From NCBI GenBank assembly GCA_902518705.1, contig CABYHW010000002.1:1-64000 (forward strand): a stretch of 64,000 nucleotides of DNA, given 5' to 3'. A model generated the notes under the pieces. It was not told where the DNA came from, ran no database searches, and saw nothing but the letters and a program-made list of their open reading frames with translations. Made by a program: the position numbers and the translations under genes. Below are positions 62,844-64,000 of the stretch, piece after piece (position 1 is the stretch's first letter; each line of letters begins with the position of its first letter). This DNA is from an uncultured Alphaproteobacteria bacterium. GTDB taxonomy: Bacteria; Pseudomonadota; Alphaproteobacteria; HIMB59; GCA-002718135.

Positions 62844-64000
62844 TTGAAACATCCAAATATTATAAAGATTATTTGCCATGATATAGGAAGACACCTGGGT
62901 TGTTATGGAGTAAAATCTATCAATTCAAACGCTATAGATACATTAGCAAAAAATGGTATCTTATTTAAAAACTCTTTTGCAACAAGCCCTGGTTGTAGTC
63001 CAAGTAGAGCTGCGATAGCTACTGGGATGTATCCTCACAATACAGGTGTATTGGGTTTAGCACATGCACATTTTGGTTGGAGTCTTGATAAAAAAATTAA
63101 TCACATTGCAAAATATTTTTCAAAAAATGGTTACACCTCAATTCTTTTTGGATTACAGCATGTCACTTATCATGAGAAAACACTTGGTTTTAATAAAATT
63201 TTTCCAGAGAGACCAGCTGATCAAGTGCTAAGAAATATTACGAAGATTATTGATAATAAAATTTTTAAGAAACCTTTTTATGCTGAAGTTAATTTCTTTG
63301 AACCGCATCGTCCTTTTGATTATGGAGGTATTAAACCAGATAAATCTAAAGGTGTGTATATCCCAAAATATATACCAAAAAATATTTATAGCCGAAGAGA
63401 ATTTGCAGAAATGCAAGGGGCAATTAACAAAATGGATAATACAGTTTTTAAAATAATAAATCTTCTGAAGAAAAAAAATCTTTATGAAAATACTATTATA
63501 GTTTTTACAACAGATCATGGGATCCCATTTCCCAGAGCTAAAGGAACTCTATATGATTCTGGCATTGAAACTTGTCTTATAATTTCTTATCCAAAATTAA
63601 ATATAAAAAATAAAAAATTTACTGAATTAATTACTAATATTGACATTCTACCAACTCTTTTAGATTTTGCAAAAATTAAAATTCCAAAAGAAATACAAGG
63701 TAAAAGTTTTTATCCACTAATATTAAATAAAAAATATTCTGAGAATAATGAAATTTTTGCTGAAAAAACTTATCATGATATGTTTGATCCAATGCGGTGT
63801 ATTCGAAATAAAAATTTCAAATTAATTATAAATTTTGACTCTGATAAAATTATAAGAGTGCCAGGAGATATTATGATGGGCGATACATATAAAACTATGT
63901 TGCGGCAAATTATTAATATTCGAGAACGTTATGAATTATACGATATAAATAGAGATAAATTTGAAAAAAAAAATTTAGCTAATAATAAAAAATATAAAAG
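62844..64000 (+). CDS. Sulfatase-fold hydrolase, heparan N-sulfatase-like (cut by window end)
   Basis: An open frame from a TTG at 62844 runs to the window end (385 codons plus two bases, no stop). It starts KHPNIIKIICHDIGRHLGCYG, with the metal Asp D13, and has the formylglycine Cys C51 in CSPSRAAIATG. FEPHRPF and FTTDHGIPFPRAKGTLYDSG follow; these are typical of N-sulfoglucosamine-type sulfatases. No signal peptide is seen. The gene follows the sugar importer, suggesting removal of a sulfate ester from an imported sugar. Non-ATG start and AAGGGA upstream (62828-62833) make the start only moderately sure. Confidence 0.83.
   Translation, partial: MKHPNIIKIICHDIGRHLGCYGVKSINSNAIDTLAKNGILFKNSFATSPGCSPSRAAIATGMYPHNTGVLGLAHAHFGWSLDKKINHIAKYFSKNGYTSILFGLQHVTYHEKTLGFNKIFPERPADQVLRNITKIIDNKIFKKPFYAEVNFFEPHRPFDYGGIKPDKSKGVYIPKYIPKNIYSRREFAEMQGAINKMDNTVFKIINLLKKKNLYENTIIVFTTDHGIPFPRAKGTLYDSGIETCLIISYPKLNIKNKKFTELITNIDILPTLLDFAKIKIPKEIQGKSFYPLILNKKYSENNEIFAEKTYHDMFDPMRCIRNKNFKLIINFDSDKIIRVPGDIMMGDTYKTMLRQIINIRERYELYDINRDKFEKKNLANNKKYK

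Noticed and set aside
1..64000. Mobile elements, prophage, toxin-antitoxin or defence genes, CRISPR, tRNA or rRNA
   Set aside because: No transposase, integrase, long direct repeats, attachment-site pattern, spacer array or cloverleaf sequence was found by eye; coding density leaves little room for them.

Overview
The window is very AT-rich (roughly 30% GC by eye), tightly packed, and free of insertion sequences, phage genes, CRISPR arrays and recognisable tRNA or rRNA genes. Gaps are tiny, genes often overlap by 1-17 bases, and the proteins look alphaproteobacterial. This fits a streamlined marine alphaproteobacterium of the SAR11 / HIMB59 (AEGEAN-169) type. The placement is inferred from gene content and composition, not from a phylogeny.

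Layout: 1-4.2 kb is housekeeping (partial MarR regulator, ilvE, moaE, moaD, pgsA, uvrC). 4.3-7.7 kb holds xsc (sulfoacetaldehyde acetyltransferase) against a GMC oxidoreductase. 7.8-12.2 kb is a CaCA antiporter and a ribose-type ABC importer. 12.4-22 kb carries hydantoinase/oxoprolinase A and B subunits, a small GAF protein, an M24 peptidase, an enolase-superfamily enzyme close to proline-betaine epimerases, and PutA. 22-25.6 kb is the sulfate-activation operon cysQ-cysD-cysNC. 25.6-38.9 kb is an unusual cluster: a HisD/HpsN-like dehydrogenase, three SnoaL-like proteins, a bicupin, a MetE-like protein, an alpha/beta hydrolase, a LacI regulator, a sugar ABC importer without its ATPase, a HAD-like protein without its nucleophile, and an SDR. 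38.9-43.2 kb is a taurine-type module (DMT exporter, phosphate acetyltransferase, omega-amino acid:pyruvate aminotransferase, alanine dehydrogenase). 43.2-52.3 kb is a MetE-core protein, a phosphonate-monoester-hydrolase-type sulfatase and a complete five-gene Dpp/Opp-type importer.

The most interesting stretch is 52.3-64.0 kb. It has an aldose 1-epimerase, both subunits of sulfopyruvate decarboxylase (ComD, ComE), a PfkB kinase that resembles sulfofructose kinase YihV, an (S)-sulfolactate dehydrogenase-like protein (SlcC), a Gfo/Idh/MocA protein that could be an NAD-dependent sulfoquinovosidase, a fucose/arabinose-isomerase-like protein that could be a sulfoquinovose isomerase, a sugar ABC importer, and a partial sulfatase cut by the window end. 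With xsc and the phosphate acetyltransferase elsewhere in the window, these suggest full use of a sulfosugar inside one cell: sulfoquinovoside import, release and isomerisation, phosphorylation, cleavage, then sulfolactate to sulfopyruvate to sulfoacetaldehyde to acetyl phosphate plus sulfite, then acetyl-CoA. The sulfofructose-phosphate aldolase and the sulfolactaldehyde dehydrogenase are not in the window, so the pathway is a hypothesis with two gaps.

Xsc would be the common exit for two streams: taurine (aminotransferase plus Ald) and sulfosugar (SlcC plus ComDE). A HisD-like protein at 25.6 kb could add a third stream from dihydroxypropanesulfonate, but this is much less certain. Three substrate-binding protein genes are each followed by a hairpin before the first permease gene, a layout that would give more binding protein than membrane subunit.
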